In this document: positions 1 through 10,347 of the stretch, piece by piece
Position numbering within the stretch: the stretch's first letter is position 1
Layout: each line of letters begins with the position of its first letter
Position numbers and translations under genes: made by a program
DNA from: Streptomyces sp. MNU76
Lineage (GTDB): Bacteria > Actinomycetota > Actinomycetes > Streptomycetales > Streptomycetaceae
Reading direction: 5' to 3'
Assembly: GCF_020982545.1 (NCBI RefSeq)
Contig: NZ_JAJKLK010000021.1
Span: 124,001 to 188,000 of the forward strand
Length of the DNA: 64,000 nucleotides
The notes under the pieces: generated by a model
What the model saw: the letters and a program-made list of their open reading frames with translations, nothing else
What the model was told of the DNA's origin: nothing
Database searches by the model: none

Positions 1-136
1 AGGCCCGCCCGTCCGCCCGCACCAGCCGCACGGTCGCCCGCCGCACGGCCCGCGCGTCGGCGATGGGCAGCCGCCCGGAGGGATGGGGGTCGAGATCAAC
101 CGCCGCTGCTTTCCTGGCCCTTGCCGCCGTCGTCAT
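1..136 (-). CDS. ABC transporter half-molecule, N-terminal fragment (runs off window)
   Basis: An ATG at 136 on the minus strand overlaps the TGA of the preceding ABC gene (ATGA overlap). Forty-five codons can be read before the window edge: an Ala/Arg-rich start, then DPHPSGRLPIADARAVRRAT. No transmembrane or ATPase part is visible. The strict translational coupling to an ABC exporter gene suggests it is the second half of a heterodimeric exporter. The degenerate ATPase site of its neighbour would need such a partner. Function is inferred from context only. Confidence 0.6.
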   Translation of the reverse strand, partial: MTTAARARKAAAVDLDPHPSGRLPIADARAVRRATVRLVRADGRA

Positions 137-1899
137 CACCGTACGACCTCCACGTCCGTGCGCCCCGCGCCACCCGTGTCCTCCCCGCCGCGCGCCCCCT
201 CCGGCTCTCCCGCGTCCCGTGCCACCAAGTTCCGGTAACCCGGTTCGGCGGCGAGGAGTTCGTGGTGGGTGCCGGTGGCCGAGACCTTGCCGTCGACCAG
301 GTGGAGGACGGTGTCGGCGTGGGCGAGGACGAGGGGCGACGTGGTGGTGACGACAGTCGTACGGCCCGCGCGGGCGGCCCGCAGCCGTCCGGCCACCCGG
401 GCCTCGGTGTGCGCGTCCAGCGCCGAGGTCGGCTCGACGGCGAGCAGCACCTCGGGGTCGACCACCAGCGCCCGCGCCAGCCGTACCCGCTGCCGCTGAC
501 CGCCGGAGAGATTGCGGCCCTGGGCGTCGATCGCCGAGTCGAGGCCGTCCGCGAGGCCCTGCACGATGTCCTCGGCCACCGCCGTTCGCAGCGCCCGCCC
601 GGCCGTCTCGTCGTCGACGTCCCCGTGCCCGCCGAGCAGATCGCGCAGCCGGCCCGCGAACAGGTCGGCCTCGTGGTCGGCGACCAGGATCCGTGTCCGG
701 ACCTGCGCCAACGGGATCGCGTCCAGCGGGATGCCGCCCCAGGTCACCGCGGTCGGCGCGTACCGTCCGAGCCGGTCCACCACGGCCGCCGCGTCGGCCG
801 GCCGGTCGGCGGCCAGCGCGACCAGCCGGCCGGGCGGCACCCGCACCCCCGACGTGGGGTCGTGCAGCGTCGACGGCTCGGCGGGGGCGTCCGTCGTGCC
901 GCGGTCCGGCAGCGGCTCCAGGTTCAGGAACCGGATGACGCGCCGCGCGGCAACCACCCCGCGGCTGACCTCGTAACCCCAGTCGACGAAGTACGACACG
1001 GGCCGCACCAGCACGGTGACGTACCCGTACACCGACACCAACTCGCCCACGGTGATGGCCCCCTGCGCGGCGAGCCGGGCCGCCAGCCAGGTCACCACCG
1101 CGAGGAACAGCGTCGGCAGCCCCACCCCGAGCGCCTGCATCCAGCTGGTCACCGCTCCCACCCGGTACCCCTGCGCCCGCAGCCGCTGCGAGTCCCGGTG
1201 GAACGCGTCGGCGACGAGCCCCTTGCCGCCCAGCCCGTTGAGGACCCGTAGCCCGCCCGCGAGGTCGGCGATCCGCGCGGTCAGCACGCCCCGCCGCTCG
1301 CGGTACTCGGTCTCCGTGCCCTGCAGCCGCCGCATCATCGGCCCCACGATCACCGCGATCAGCGGCATCCCGAGCAGCACGACCGCCGCGATGGGCAGGG
1401 AGACCGTCACGAGCAGTCCGGCGACCACCAGGTAGGCGGCGAGCGCGCCGACCCCCGGCCCGATGACCGTCAGGGACCCGGCGATCGTCTGGACGTCCCC
1501 CACGCCGATCGTGACGACCTCCCCGGCGCCGGCGCGGCCGGGCAGCGCCGCTCCCAGCCGGACGGCGTGCGCCATCACCACCTTCACCGTGCGGAAGTTG
1601 GCGTCCATCCGGACCCGGGTCATCGTGCGGTGGCGCATGACGCTCAGCCAGGCGTTGAAGGCGCCGACACCGAAGAGGGCGGCGGTCCAGCCGACCAGGG
1701 CCCGGTGGTCGCCGGGTTCCAGTCCCTCGTCGATCGCGCGGGAGAGCAGGTACGGGGTGGCCGCCAGCAGGACCATCCAGACGCACGAGATGAGGGAGCC
1801 GAGGGCGGAACGGCCGGCCTGCTGCTTGACCAGCCACCACAGGTAGCGGGCGCCACCCCGGTGGTCGGGGATGCCGGGGTCCTCGTACGCGTTGATCAT
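136..1899 (-). CDS. ABC exporter half-transporter with degenerate ATPase site
   Basis: A 587-residue fused permease-ATPase of the multidrug exporter type. Residues about 30-310 form six membrane segments and residues about 345-560 the nucleotide-binding domain. The signature LSGGQRQRVRLARAL is intact. The Walker A glycine-lysine loop is missing: the region reads VALAADRPADAAAVVDRL. Walker B reads LLAVEPTSALD, and the switch histidine is replaced (VVTTTSPLVL). This half is therefore unlikely to hydrolyse ATP by itself and probably works as the inactive side of a heterodimer with the overlapping downstream gene. Start is ATG at 1899. The substrate cannot be told from sequence. Confidence 0.88.
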   Translation of the reverse strand: MINAYEDPGIPDHRGGARYLWWLVKQQAGRSALGSLISCVWMVLLAATPYLLSRAIDEGLEPGDHRALVGWTAALFGVGAFNAWLSVMRHRTMTRVRMDANFRTVKVVMAHAVRLGAALPGRAGAGEVVTIGVGDVQTIAGSLTVIGPGVGALAAYLVVAGLLVTVSLPIAAVVLLGMPLIAVIVGPMMRRLQGTETEYRERRGVLTARIADLAGGLRVLNGLGGKGLVADAFHRDSQRLRAQGYRVGAVTSWMQALGVGLPTLFLAVVTWLAARLAAQGAITVGELVSVYGYVTVLVRPVSYFVDWGYEVSRGVVAARRVIRFLNLEPLPDRGTTDAPAEPSTLHDPTSGVRVPPGRLVALAADRPADAAAVVDRLGRYAPTAVTWGGIPLDAIPLAQVRTRILVADHEADLFAGRLRDLLGGHGDVDDETAGRALRTAVAEDIVQGLADGLDSAIDAQGRNLSGGQRQRVRLARALVVDPEVLLAVEPTSALDAHTEARVAGRLRAARAGRTTVVTTTSPLVLAHADTVLHLVDGKVSATGTHHELLAAEPGYRNLVARDAGEPEGARGGEDTGGAGRTDVEVVR

Positions 1900-2014
1900 C
1901 GGCCCCCGGTTTCTGTGTGTTTGAGTGGGTGAATGGGTGGATGGGTGTGTGTTCGGGTGCGGGTTCGGTGGGGCTTCTCGCTCAGTTCCCCGCGCCCCTT
2001 CGGGGCACGGGTCG
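1900..2014. repeat. Intergenic stretch with GC-rich dyad
   Basis: Between two minus-strand ABC genes lies a G/T-rich stretch, then a hairpin-capable sequence at about 1983-2010 (cagttccccgcgcccctt followed by cggggca). It matches one arm of the perfect 22-bp hairpin at 10348-10394, so it is a decayed copy of a dispersed Streptomyces intergenic repeat. It may end transcription of the upstream ABC gene pair. Confidence 0.5.
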
Positions 2015-4149
2015 TCACGCCAGGCTGTCCCGCCAGGCCCGGTGCAGGTCCGCGAAGCGGCCCTTGCCTGCGATCAGGTCCGCCGGGGTGCCGTCCTCCA
2101 CGACGCGGCCGTGTTCCATCACCAGGACCCGGTCGGCGATCTCGACCGTGGAGAGGCGGTGCGCGATCACCACGGCCGTACGCCCGCGCAGCACCGTCGC
2201 CATCGCGCGCTGGACCGCCCGTTCGCCCGGGATGTCGAGCGAACTGGTCGCCTCGTCCAGGATGAGGACGGCCGGGTCGGCCAACAACGCCCGTGCGAAC
2301 GCCACGAGTTGACGCTGACCGGCGGAGATACGGCCACCCCGCTTGCGTACGTCTGTGTCGTAGCCGTCGGGCAGCGCGGTGATGAAGTCATGCGCGCCGA
2401 TGGCCTTCGCGGCGCGTTCGATCTCCTCGCGGCCCGCGTCGGGGCGGCCGATGGCGATGTTCTCGGCGACCGTGCCGGAGAACAGGAACGACTCCTGCGT
2501 CACCATGATCACCCCGCGCCGCAGCTCGGGCACCGAGAGGTCGCGCAGATCGACACCGTCCAGCAGGACCCGCCCGGACGAGGGGTCGTAGAAGCGGGCC
2601 ACCAGCTTGGCGAGGGTCGACTTCCCGGCGCCGGTGGAGCCGACCACCGCCACCGTGCTGCCTGCCGCGAGGGTGAGGTCGAAGCGGGGCAGCACCTCGC
2701 CGCCGGTGCGGTACGCGAACCGTACGTCGTCGAACACGACCTCCCGGCCGGGGAGTTCACGGTCCGTCACCGGCAGTTCCCTCGGCTCGGCGGGCTCCGG
2801 GACCGACGGGGCCTGGGCCAGCAGCCCGGCGATCTTCTCCAGCGAGGCCGCGGCCGACTGGTACGAGTTGAGGAACATGCCGAGCCGGTCGATCGGGTCG
2901 TACAGCCGCCGCAGATACAGCACCGCGGCCGCCAGCACCCCCAGCGCGAGTGTCTCCGACGCCACCCGGTACGCGCTCCACAGCACGATCGCCGCGACCG
3001 TGATGTTGGCGACCACCCGGGAGCAGACCACATAGCGGGCCATCTCCAGGATCGCGTCGCCGTTCTTGCGCTCGTGGTGCCGGTTCAGCGCGCTGAACTC
3101 GGCGTCGTTCGCGGCCTCCCGGCGGAACGCCCGCACCGGACGGATCCCGTTCATCGTCTCCGCGAACTTCACGATCACCGCGGCGATCGCGCTGGACCGG
3201 GCCGTGTAGACGCTCGCCGCGCGCCGCTGGTACATCCGCACGAACCCGTACAGCGGTACGAACGACGCCAGCGCCGCCGCGCCGAGGCCCAGGTCGAGCC
3301 AGAGCAGCATCGCCGAGATGTAGACGAAGGCGAGGATCACCCCGATGAGTTCCTGGAGCCCCTCGTTGAGCAGTTCGCGCAGCGACTCGACGTCCGTGGT
3401 GGACCGGGAGATCAGCCGGCCCGAGGTGTACCGCTCGTGGAAGTCGATGCTCAGTGCCTGCGCGTGCCGGAAGATCCGGCCGCGCAGGTCCAGCAGCACG
3501 TCCTGGTTCACCCGCGCGGACGCCCCGATGAACAGGTACTGCAGTCCGCCGGCCGCCAGCGCGCACGCCAGATAACCGGCCGCCACCGCGATCAGCGGCC
3601 CGTGCCGGCCGTCCCGCAGTGCCGGTACGGCACTGTCGATGGCGTACGCCACCAGCAGCGGGCCCGCCTGCACGGCGGCCTGCTGGAGCAGGAGCAGCAC
3701 GCTCGCCACGATCACCCGGGTCCGCATCGGCGCGAGCAGGGAGCGCAGCAGGGCGAGGGTGGCGCCCGGGGAGTGGGGAGGTCGTCGTGGTCGAACGGGT
3801 CTTCGGTGGGGGCGGGGTCGGGGTCGGGTGCAGGAGCCCGGTGCGTGGGGGCCGCGCCCCCGGGAGGGGCGGACAGGTCGCCGTCGGGCCCGGGGGGCGG
3901 CCGGTCGCCTTCGGGCGACTTCTCCAGGGACGTCACCGTGCCCGAACGCCCCGCAGGATGCCCGTTCGCCTCGCTGCCCGACACCGCGCTCGGTTCACCG
4001 CCCGACACCGCGCTCGGTTCACCGCTCGACACTCCGCTCGGTTCACCGCTCGACACTCCGCTCGGATCACCGTTGGGTTCCCCGGTCGACACGTCGTCCG
4101 GCTCCTCGTTCGGTTCCTTGTTCGGCGCGGTGGTCAGGGGCGCCGTCAT
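2015..4149 (-). CDS. ABC exporter half-transporter, catalytically intact half (frame change near 3765)
   Basis: The main body, read from codon ATG 3727, gives 570 residues with six membrane segments and an ATPase domain. Walker A is GSTGAGKST, the signature ISAGQRQLVAFARAL, Walker B LILDEATSSLD, and the H-loop VIAHRLST, so all catalytic residues are present. The natural start is probably ATG 4149, overlapping the stop of the preceding gene. It would add about 125 residues, mostly disordered and containing an eight-residue repeat. A one-base loss in the run CCCCGGG near 3765 separates that leader from the in-frame GATLALLRSLLAPM that precedes ATG 3727. With the upstream gene it forms a heterodimeric exporter. 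Confidence 0.85.
3977..4072 (-). repeat. Four tandem 24-bp repeats inside the ABC leader
   Basis: Four head-to-tail copies of a 24-bp unit (for example cccgacaccgcgctcggttc plus accg) differ by a few bases. On the minus strand they encode GEPSGVSS and GEPSAVSG octapeptides in the N-terminal extension of the ABC half-transporter. The copies keep the reading frame, so copy-number changes would only lengthen the leader. Confidence 0.9.
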
Positions 4150-6153
4150 CGCTCGTCCTCCTCGGTGCCGGACATCAGATGGGCGTACTCGGTGTTCGTG
4201 CGCAGCAGTTCCTGGTGGGTGCCCACGGCCGTGACCCGGCCGCCGGAGAGCAGGGCGACCCGGTCGGCGAGCAGTACGGTCGACGGGCGGTGCGCCACGA
4301 TCAGCGCGGTCGTCTCCGCGAGCACCCGGCGCAGCGCGGCCTCCACCGCGGCCTCCGTGTGCACGTCCAGCGCCGACAGCGGGTCGTCGAGGACGAGGAA
4401 GCGGGGTCTGCCGACCACCGCCCGCGCGAGCGCCAGGCGTTGCCGCTGGCCGCCGGAGAGGCTGAGGCCCTGCTCGCCCACCTGGGTGGCCGTGCCCTGC
4501 GGGAGCGCGTGCGCGAACTCCGCCTGGGCGATGGCCAGGGCGCGGTCCAGCTCGGTCCCGCCCGCGTCCGGTGGGGCGCCCATCAGCACGTTCTCGCCGA
4601 CGGTGGCGGAGAACAGGGTGGGTTCCTCGAAGGCCACGGCGACCAGGCCGCGCAGCGCGTCCCTCGGCATCGTGGCGATGTCCTCGCCGTCCAGGGTGAT
4701 GCGGCCGGAGGTGACCTCGTGCAGGCGGGGGACGAGGGCGGTGAGGGTGGTCTTGCCAGAGCCGGTGGCGCCGACCAGGGCCATCGACTCGCCCGGCCGG
4801 ATGTGCAGGTCGATGCGGTCGAGGGTGGGCGCTGCCGGGCGCGGCGTCCGGGTAGCGGAAGGTGACGCCGTGGAACCGGAGCCCGCCGTCTCGGCCCTCC
4901 CTGCCCCCGTCGTCCCCGTCCCCTTCCCCGTCCCCGCTGTCCCACTTCCCGCTGTCCCGCTTCCCGCCGTCCCTGGCCCCGGCCGGGCGGAGCGCCGGGG
5001 CACCGGACCCCTTGGGGTCGCCGGACTCCGGCTCCTCGTCCATCACCTCGAAGTACCGCTCCGTCGCCGTCGCCGCCTCCTGGCTCATCGCCAGCAGGAA
5101 GCCGATGGAGTCGACGGGCCAGCGCAGCGCGAGCGCGGTGGACAGGAAGGCGACCAGGGTGCCCGCCGACAGCACGCCGTCGGCGACCTGGACGACGCCG
5201 AGGACGAGGGCCGCGCCGATCGCGATCTCGGGGAGCGTGATGATGACGCCCCAGATCACCGACAGCAGGCGCGCCTTGCGCAGTTCCGTGCCGCGCAGCG
5301 TCCGGGACAACTCGCGGAACGCGCGCGCCTGGCTGCGGTGCCGCCCGAACCCCTTGACGATGCGGATCCCGAGAACGCTCTCCTCGACGACCGTCGTCAG
5401 GTCGCCGACCTGGTCCTGCGCGAGGCGCGCGACGGTGTTGTACTTCCGCTCGAAGACGACGCAGGTCACGATCACCGGTACGACGGGCCCGAGGATGACG
5501 AGCCCCAAGGTCCAGTCCTGGGCGAGCATGATGATCACGCCGACCACGATGGTCACCGCGTTGACCAGCAGGAACGTCAGCGGGAAGGCGAGGAACATCC
5601 GCAGCAGCATCAGATCGGTCGTCCCGCGCGAGAGGAGCTGACCGGAGGCCCAGCGGTCGTGGAAGGCGACCGGGAGGCGTTGCAGATGGCGGTAGAGATC
5701 CGCGCGCATGGACGCCTCGACCCCCGCGAGGGGCCGCGCCACGAGCCAGCGCCGCAGGCCGAACAGCAGGGCCTCGGTGAGCCCGAGGAGCAGCAGGTAC
5801 AGCGCGCCGAGCCACACGCCCGCCGGGTCCCGTTCGGCGACCGGGCCGTCCACCATCCACTTCAGGACCAGCGGGATGAACAGGCCCACGAGGGAGGCGA
5901 CGATCGCGACCACCGCGGCGACGGACAGCCGCACCCGCACGGGCCGCACATACGGCCACAGCCGCAGCAGCGTACGTACGGCGGAGCGTCCCGGGGCCTT
6001 CGCGGGCGGCTCGGCCCACTCGGGTTCCGCGGGCCCGGGCTCGGTCCGTTCGGCGTCCGTGGGCTCGGTCCGCTCGGCATCCGCATGCTCGGAAGCCGCC
6101 CCTGGTTCCTCGGTCCGGTCGGGTTCCTCTGCGGTGGCACGTGTCGTGGGCAT
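4146..6153 (-). CDS. ABC exporter half-transporter, degenerate-site half (frame change near 4835)
   Basis: A fused permease-ATPase. The start is probably ATG 6153 (MPTTRATAEEPDRTEEP), after which an acidic, disordered leader of about 60 residues leads into six membrane segments. The ATPase domain carries Walker A GATGSGKTT, signature LSGGQRQRLALARA and the H-loop VAHRPST. Walker B ends LVLDDPLSALD, with Asp where the catalytic Glu is usual. That is the hallmark of the non-consensus site in heterodimeric exporters, and it pairs with the intact half downstream. One extra base within CCCGGCAGC near 4835 shifts the frame between FRYPDAAP and the following AAPTLDRIDLHI. Its stop overlaps the next start (ATGA). 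Confidence 0.85.
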
Positions 6154-6381
6154 CAGCAGCGAGCCTACGGATCGCCACTGACAACGCCCACCGAGTTTTG
6201 GCCGGACCTCCATCGGTCGTGAGTCCTACGACGATCCGCCGACCGTCCCGCGACCCGCGCCGCCGGAGGAGCGTACGGGAAGGTCGGAGGGGGTCGTACC
6301 GGAGCATCGGCCGATCGGCTGATGCCCGTTCGAGCGCGATGGCCGATGCGCGCGCCCGGGGCCCGCCGGGATTCTCGACAC

Positions 6382-7377
6382 ATGCCACACACGTCGTCCA
6401 CACCCGTCATCGAGGTCACCGACCTCCGCAAGACCTACGGCGGCCGCGCCGTCGTCGACGGTGTCTCCTTCACCGTCGAGGAGGGCGAGATCTTCGGGAT
6501 CCTCGGCCCGAACGGCGCCGGCAAGACCACCACCGTCGAATGCGTCGAGGGCCTGCGCGTGCCCGACGCGGGCCGGGTCCGGGTCGCCGGCCTCGACCCG
6601 GTCACCGAACACCGGGCCACCCGTCTGGTGCTCGGCGCGCAGCTCCAGGAGAGCGAGCTGCAGCCCAAACTCACCGTGCGCGAGGCGCTGGAGCTGTACT
6701 CCGCCTTCTACCCGGCCCCGCTGGACTGGCGGCCGCTCGCCGAACGCCTCGGCCTCACGGCCAGGCTAGGCACCCGGTTCGCCAAGCTCTCCGGTGGCCA
6801 GAAGCAGCGGCTGTTCATCGCGCTCGCCCTCGTCGGCGATCCCCGGATCGTCGTCCTGGACGAGCTGACCACCGGCCTCGACCCGCGCGCCCGCCGGGAC
6901 ACCTGGCAGCTGATCGAGGACATCCGCGCGGGCGGGGTGACCGTCCTGCTCGTGACCCACTTCATGGAGGAGGCGCAGCGGTTGTGCGACCGGATCGCCG
7001 TGATCGACCAGGGCCGCGTCGCCGCCCTGGACACCCCGGCCGGGCTCATCCGGCGCTCGGCGGGCGCCACCGTCATCAGCTTCACTCCCTCCGCCCCGCT
7101 GGACGACCGTGACCTGAACGCGTTGCCCGCGCTCGCGGCGGTCGAGCACAAGGACGGCCGGGTCACCCTCTCCGGCACCGACGAGACCGTCAACGCCGTC
7201 CTCACCCTCCTCGCCCGCACCCACACCACCGCCCACCAACTCCGGGTCACCGACGCCACGCTGGACGACGCCTTCCTCGACCTCACCGACGAGACGACGC
7301 GGCCGCGCGGCACCGAGGGCAGGCACCGCACCGAGGGCACGCACCGGACAGAGCCGACGAAGGGAGCGGCGGCATGA
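6382..7377 (+). CDS. ABC transporter ATP-binding protein (DrrA/CcmA-like efflux)
   Basis: 331 residues from ATG 6382 (MPHTSSTPVIEVTDLRKTYGG). Walker A is GPNGAGKTTTVE, the signature is KLSGGQKQRLFIALAL, Walker B is IVVLDELTTGLDP, and the switch region is LLVTHFMEEAQ. The C-terminal 80 residues match the extra domain of drug-resistance ATPases. The stop overlaps the start of the permease gene, and a sensor kinase and regulator follow directly. Together they look like a self-contained stress- or drug-responsive efflux module. An in-frame upstream ATG at 6322 would add 20 residues rich in Arg and Pro, and I consider it unlikely. Confidence 0.9.
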   Translation: MPHTSSTPVIEVTDLRKTYGGRAVVDGVSFTVEEGEIFGILGPNGAGKTTTVECVEGLRVPDAGRVRVAGLDPVTEHRATRLVLGAQLQESELQPKLTVREALELYSAFYPAPLDWRPLAERLGLTARLGTRFAKLSGGQKQRLFIALALVGDPRIVVLDELTTGLDPRARRDTWQLIEDIRAGGVTVLLVTHFMEEAQRLCDRIAVIDQGRVAALDTPAGLIRRSAGATVISFTPSAPLDDRDLNALPALAAVEHKDGRVTLSGTDETVNAVLTLLARTHTTAHQLRVTDATLDDAFLDLTDETTRPRGTEGRHRTEGTHRTEPTKGAAA

Positions 7378-8165
7378 GCAGCGCACTCGACCGCCGTGGC
7401 GAAGGGCGCCGCGGCATGAGCACCGCACTCGTCGACACCGCCGTACTGAAGAGCGAGGTCCGCCTCTTCCGCAGGGAGCCCGGCAGCCTCTTCTGGATCC
7501 TGGGCTTCCCGACCGTCCTGCTGGCGATCCTCGGCTCGATCCCGTCCTTCCGCGAGGCCGACCCGGCCTTCGGCGGGCTGCGCCCGGTCGACGGCTACGT
7601 CCCCGTGAGCGTGCTGCTCGGGCTGATCGTCGGCGGGATCCAGGCGATGCCCCAGATCCTCACCGGCTACCGCGAACGCGGCGTCCTGCGCCGGATGTCC
7701 ACGACCCCGGTCCGCCCCGCCGCCCTGCTCTCCGCACAGATGGTCCTGTACGGAGGTGCCGCCCTGGTGTCGGCGCTGCTCGCCCTGGCGGTCGGCCGGC
7801 TCGCCTTCGACGTACGGCTGCCCGAGCAGTCCTTCGGCTACGCGGTGGCCCTCCTCCTGGCCGTCCTGGTCGCCCTCGCCCTCGGCGCCGTGATCTGCGC
7901 GCTGTCCCGCACCACGAGGATCTCGGCGGCGATCGGCTCCGCCGTCTTCTTCCCGGCGATGTTCTGCGCGGGTGTGTGGATGCCGGTGCAGACCATGCCG
8001 GACGTCCTGGCCCGGTCCGTCGGACTCACCCCGTTCGGCGCGGCCGCGCAGGCACTGAACGAGGCGGCGGCGGGCGCCTGGCCCGGCTGGGACCACCTCG
8101 GTGTCCTGGTGGCATGGACGGTGCTGCTCACGGCCGCGGCCGCACGCTGGTTCCGATGGGAGTAG
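7374..8165 (+). CDS. ABC-2 type permease
   Basis: 263 residues with about six hydrophobic segments. It is the membrane partner of the preceding ATPase, with a four-base ATGA overlap. A second in-frame ATG at 7416 (MSTALVDTAVLKSEVRLF) is an alternative start. Two landmarks are a cytoplasmic loop, YRERGVLRRMSTTPVRP, typical of ABC-2 drug exporters, and a run of hydrophobic residues with the GVWMPVQTMPD loop near the C-terminus. The likely role is export of a toxic or lipid-like compound. The substrate is unknown. Confidence 0.9.
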   Translation: MSSALDRRGEGRRGMSTALVDTAVLKSEVRLFRREPGSLFWILGFPTVLLAILGSIPSFREADPAFGGLRPVDGYVPVSVLLGLIVGGIQAMPQILTGYRERGVLRRMSTTPVRPAALLSAQMVLYGGAALVSALLALAVGRLAFDVRLPEQSFGYAVALLLAVLVALALGAVICALSRTTRISAAIGSAVFFPAMFCAGVWMPVQTMPDVLARSVGLTPFGAAAQALNEAAAGAWPGWDHLGVLVAWTVLLTAAAARWFRWE

Positions 8166-8194
8166 GCGGGGCACCGGCCGTACAGACTGGGGAG

Positions 8195-9511
8195 ATGACC
8201 GCGGCGGACCGGATGATCGAGCGGCGCTGGGACCAGTTCCACCCCTGGGGGCCCTACGGGCTGCTCGGCGTCAGCGCCGTCCTCGCCGTCCTCGCCGCCG
8301 GCGAGTTGATGGCGGATGCCACCGAGTGGTACGTCGCCGGGGCCCTGATCGTCGCCGCCGTCGCGCTTCAGGTGTGGTGGCACGTCACCCGCGGCGGACG
8401 CCCACCGACCGGCTCCGACCTGACCGGCACCCACCCGTCGGGCTCCGGCGCGGCCGGTCACCGCTGCCGGACCCCGTCCCCGGCCGGGACCGGCTACTAC
8501 GTCGTCCGCTGGGCCATCGCCTTCGCCCTGACCTGGATCAACCCGTTCTTCGCGTTCTACGCCGCCACCGGCTACATGGACGCGGGCCTACTGCCGGGCC
8601 GATGGCGACGGCTCGGGCTGTTCGCCTCCGCGGTCACCGTGGCGGGCGCGCAGTCCGGCGGGCTGCCGCCGGACGGGGCGGCCCGCTGGACCGTCTTCGC
8701 CGCCCTGCTGGCCGCCAACTCCGGCCTGCAGATGGTGATCGCCCATCTCACCGAGCAGGAGGAGCGGCGGACCCGCGAGCGCACGGCGACCATCGCCGAA
8801 CTCGAACGCACCAACGCCGCCCTCCAGCAGGCCCTCGACGAGAACGCCGCGCTGCACGCCCAACTCCTCGTCCAGGCACGGGAGGCCGGGGTAGCCGACG
8901 AACGCCGGCGGCTGGCCGCCGAGATCCACGACACCATCGCCCAGGGCCTGACCGGCATCATCGCCCAGCTCCAGGTCGTGGCGATCACCCCCGACCTCGC
9001 CGTCGCCCGCACCCACCTCGCCCGCGCCTCGGACCTGGCCCGCCACAGCCTCGGCGAGGCCCGCCGCGCGGTGCACAATCTCGCGCCGGTCGCCCTGGAG
9101 CACGACGGGCTGCCCGAGGCGCTGAAGAAGACGGTCGCGGAATGGGGCGAACGGACGGGCGCACGCGCCGAGTTCATCGTCACCGGCGGGGTGGAGCAGC
9201 TGCACGACGAGGTCGCGGCGACGCTCCTGCGCATCACCCAGGAAGCCCTGTCGAACGCGGCCCGGCATGCTCGCGCCGACCGTGTCGGCGTCACCCTCTC
9301 CTTCCTCGGCGACGAGGTCATCCTCGACATCCGCGACGACGGCCGGGGGTTCGACCCCCTCGCCGTCCCCGAGCGCACCGGCACCGGCGGCTTCGGACTC
9401 GACGGCATGCGGGTCCGCGCCGAGCGCATCGCCGGCACCCTCACCGTCGAGTCCGAGCCGGGCCAGGGCACGGCCCTGTCGGCTCGCGTACCGTTGGTCC
9501 GCCATGACTGA
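8195..9511 (+). CDS. Sensor histidine kinase (NarL/DegS type)
   Basis: 438 residues from ATG 8195, preceded by GGGGAG. The first about 170 residues hold several membrane segments. A coiled-coil linker rich in Glu and Arg follows, then the HisKA_3 dimerisation helix with the phospho-acceptor His in EIHDTIAQGLTG. The ATPase domain has the N-box QEALSNAARHA and the G-boxes DDGRGFDP and GGFGLDGMRVRAERI. Its end overlaps the response regulator gene. The position just after an efflux ABC pair suggests it senses membrane or antibiotic stress and controls that pump. Confidence 0.92.
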   Translation: MTAADRMIERRWDQFHPWGPYGLLGVSAVLAVLAAGELMADATEWYVAGALIVAAVALQVWWHVTRGGRPPTGSDLTGTHPSGSGAAGHRCRTPSPAGTGYYVVRWAIAFALTWINPFFAFYAATGYMDAGLLPGRWRRLGLFASAVTVAGAQSGGLPPDGAARWTVFAALLAANSGLQMVIAHLTEQEERRTRERTATIAELERTNAALQQALDENAALHAQLLVQAREAGVADERRRLAAEIHDTIAQGLTGIIAQLQVVAITPDLAVARTHLARASDLARHSLGEARRAVHNLAPVALEHDGLPEALKKTVAEWGERTGARAEFIVTGGVEQLHDEVAATLLRITQEALSNAARHARADRVGVTLSFLGDEVILDIRDDGRGFDPLAVPERTGTGGFGLDGMRVRAERIAGTLTVESEPGQGTALSARVPLVRHD

Positions 9512-10206
9512 CGAGGCACACCCGCATCCGCACCCGCATCCGCACGCGCATCCACCCCCGCATCCGCATCCGGAGAACCCCGTCTCCCTGCTGATCGTCG
9601 ACGACCATCCCGTCGTACGGGACGGTCTGCGCGGCATGTTCGAGTCCGCGCCCGGCTTCGCCGTCCTCGGCGAGGCGTCGGGCGGCGTCGAGGCGGTGGA
9701 ACTCGTCGCCGCGCTCGACCCCGACGTGGTCCTGATGGACCTGCGCATGCCGGGCGGGGGAGGCGTGGACGCCATCCGTGAGCTGACCCGCCGGGCGGCC
9801 CGCGCGAAGGTCCTCGTCCTCACCACGTACGACACCGACTCCGACACCCTCCCGGCGATCGAGGCGGGCGCGACGGGCTACCTCCTCAAGGACGCGCCGC
9901 GCGAGGAGTTGTTCACGGCGGTCCGCGCGGCCGCCGAGGGCCGCACCGTCCTCTCCCCGGCGATCGCCTCCCGCCTGGTGGCGGCCGTCCGCACCCGCGC
10001 GCCCCGCCCACGAGCCCCTCTCCGCCCGCGAGCGCGAGGTCCTCACTCTCGTCGCCCGGGGCACCGCCAACCGCGAGATCGCCCGCGAACTCTTCATCAG
10101 CGAGGCCACGGTCAAGACCCACCTCACGCACCTCTACACGAAACTGGGCGTGAAGGACCGGGCGGCGGCGGTGGCGAAGGCGTACGAACGCGGGATCCTC
10201 GGCTAG
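9504..10206 (+). CDS. NarL-family response regulator with His/Pro-rich N-terminus (frame change near 10005)
   Basis: It starts at ATG 9504 inside the kinase gene's end. Residues 5-23 form a histidine-proline tract (HPHPHPHPHAHPPPHPHP) encoded by a CATCCGCACCCG-like repeat. The receiver domain has the acidic pair in IVDDHPVVRDG, the phospho-acceptor Asp in DVVLMDLRMPGG and Lys in YLLKDAPREE. A single-base indel near 10005 then shifts the frame. The LuxR helix-turn-helix (LSAREREVLTLVARGTANRE, then EATVKTHLTHLYTKLGVKDR) continues in the other frame to TAG 10204-10206. The protein is about 234 residues once corrected. It probably controls the adjoining ABC pump. Confidence 0.88.
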
Positions 10207-10347
10207 CCGGGGCACAGCAGCCGGCACCTTGACGTGGCCTGATGCGCTCTTTCTCGCCCCCGCCGCCCCTACCCGTCCCATCCCCAAGAGGCTGCGCGCC
10301 CCTTCGACCCCCGCGTCAAAGACTCGGGGCTCCGCCCCGGACCCCGT

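Noticed and set aside
3977..4072. CRISPR-like array
   Set aside because: The repeats are 24 bp with no spacers, translate in frame as octapeptides inside a gene, and have no cas genes nearby.
3619..6222. Plus-strand open frame of about 867 residues
   Set aside because: It is a shadow opposite two ABC genes. The minus-strand frames carry Walker and signature motifs, while this translation is Arg/Pro-rich without domains.
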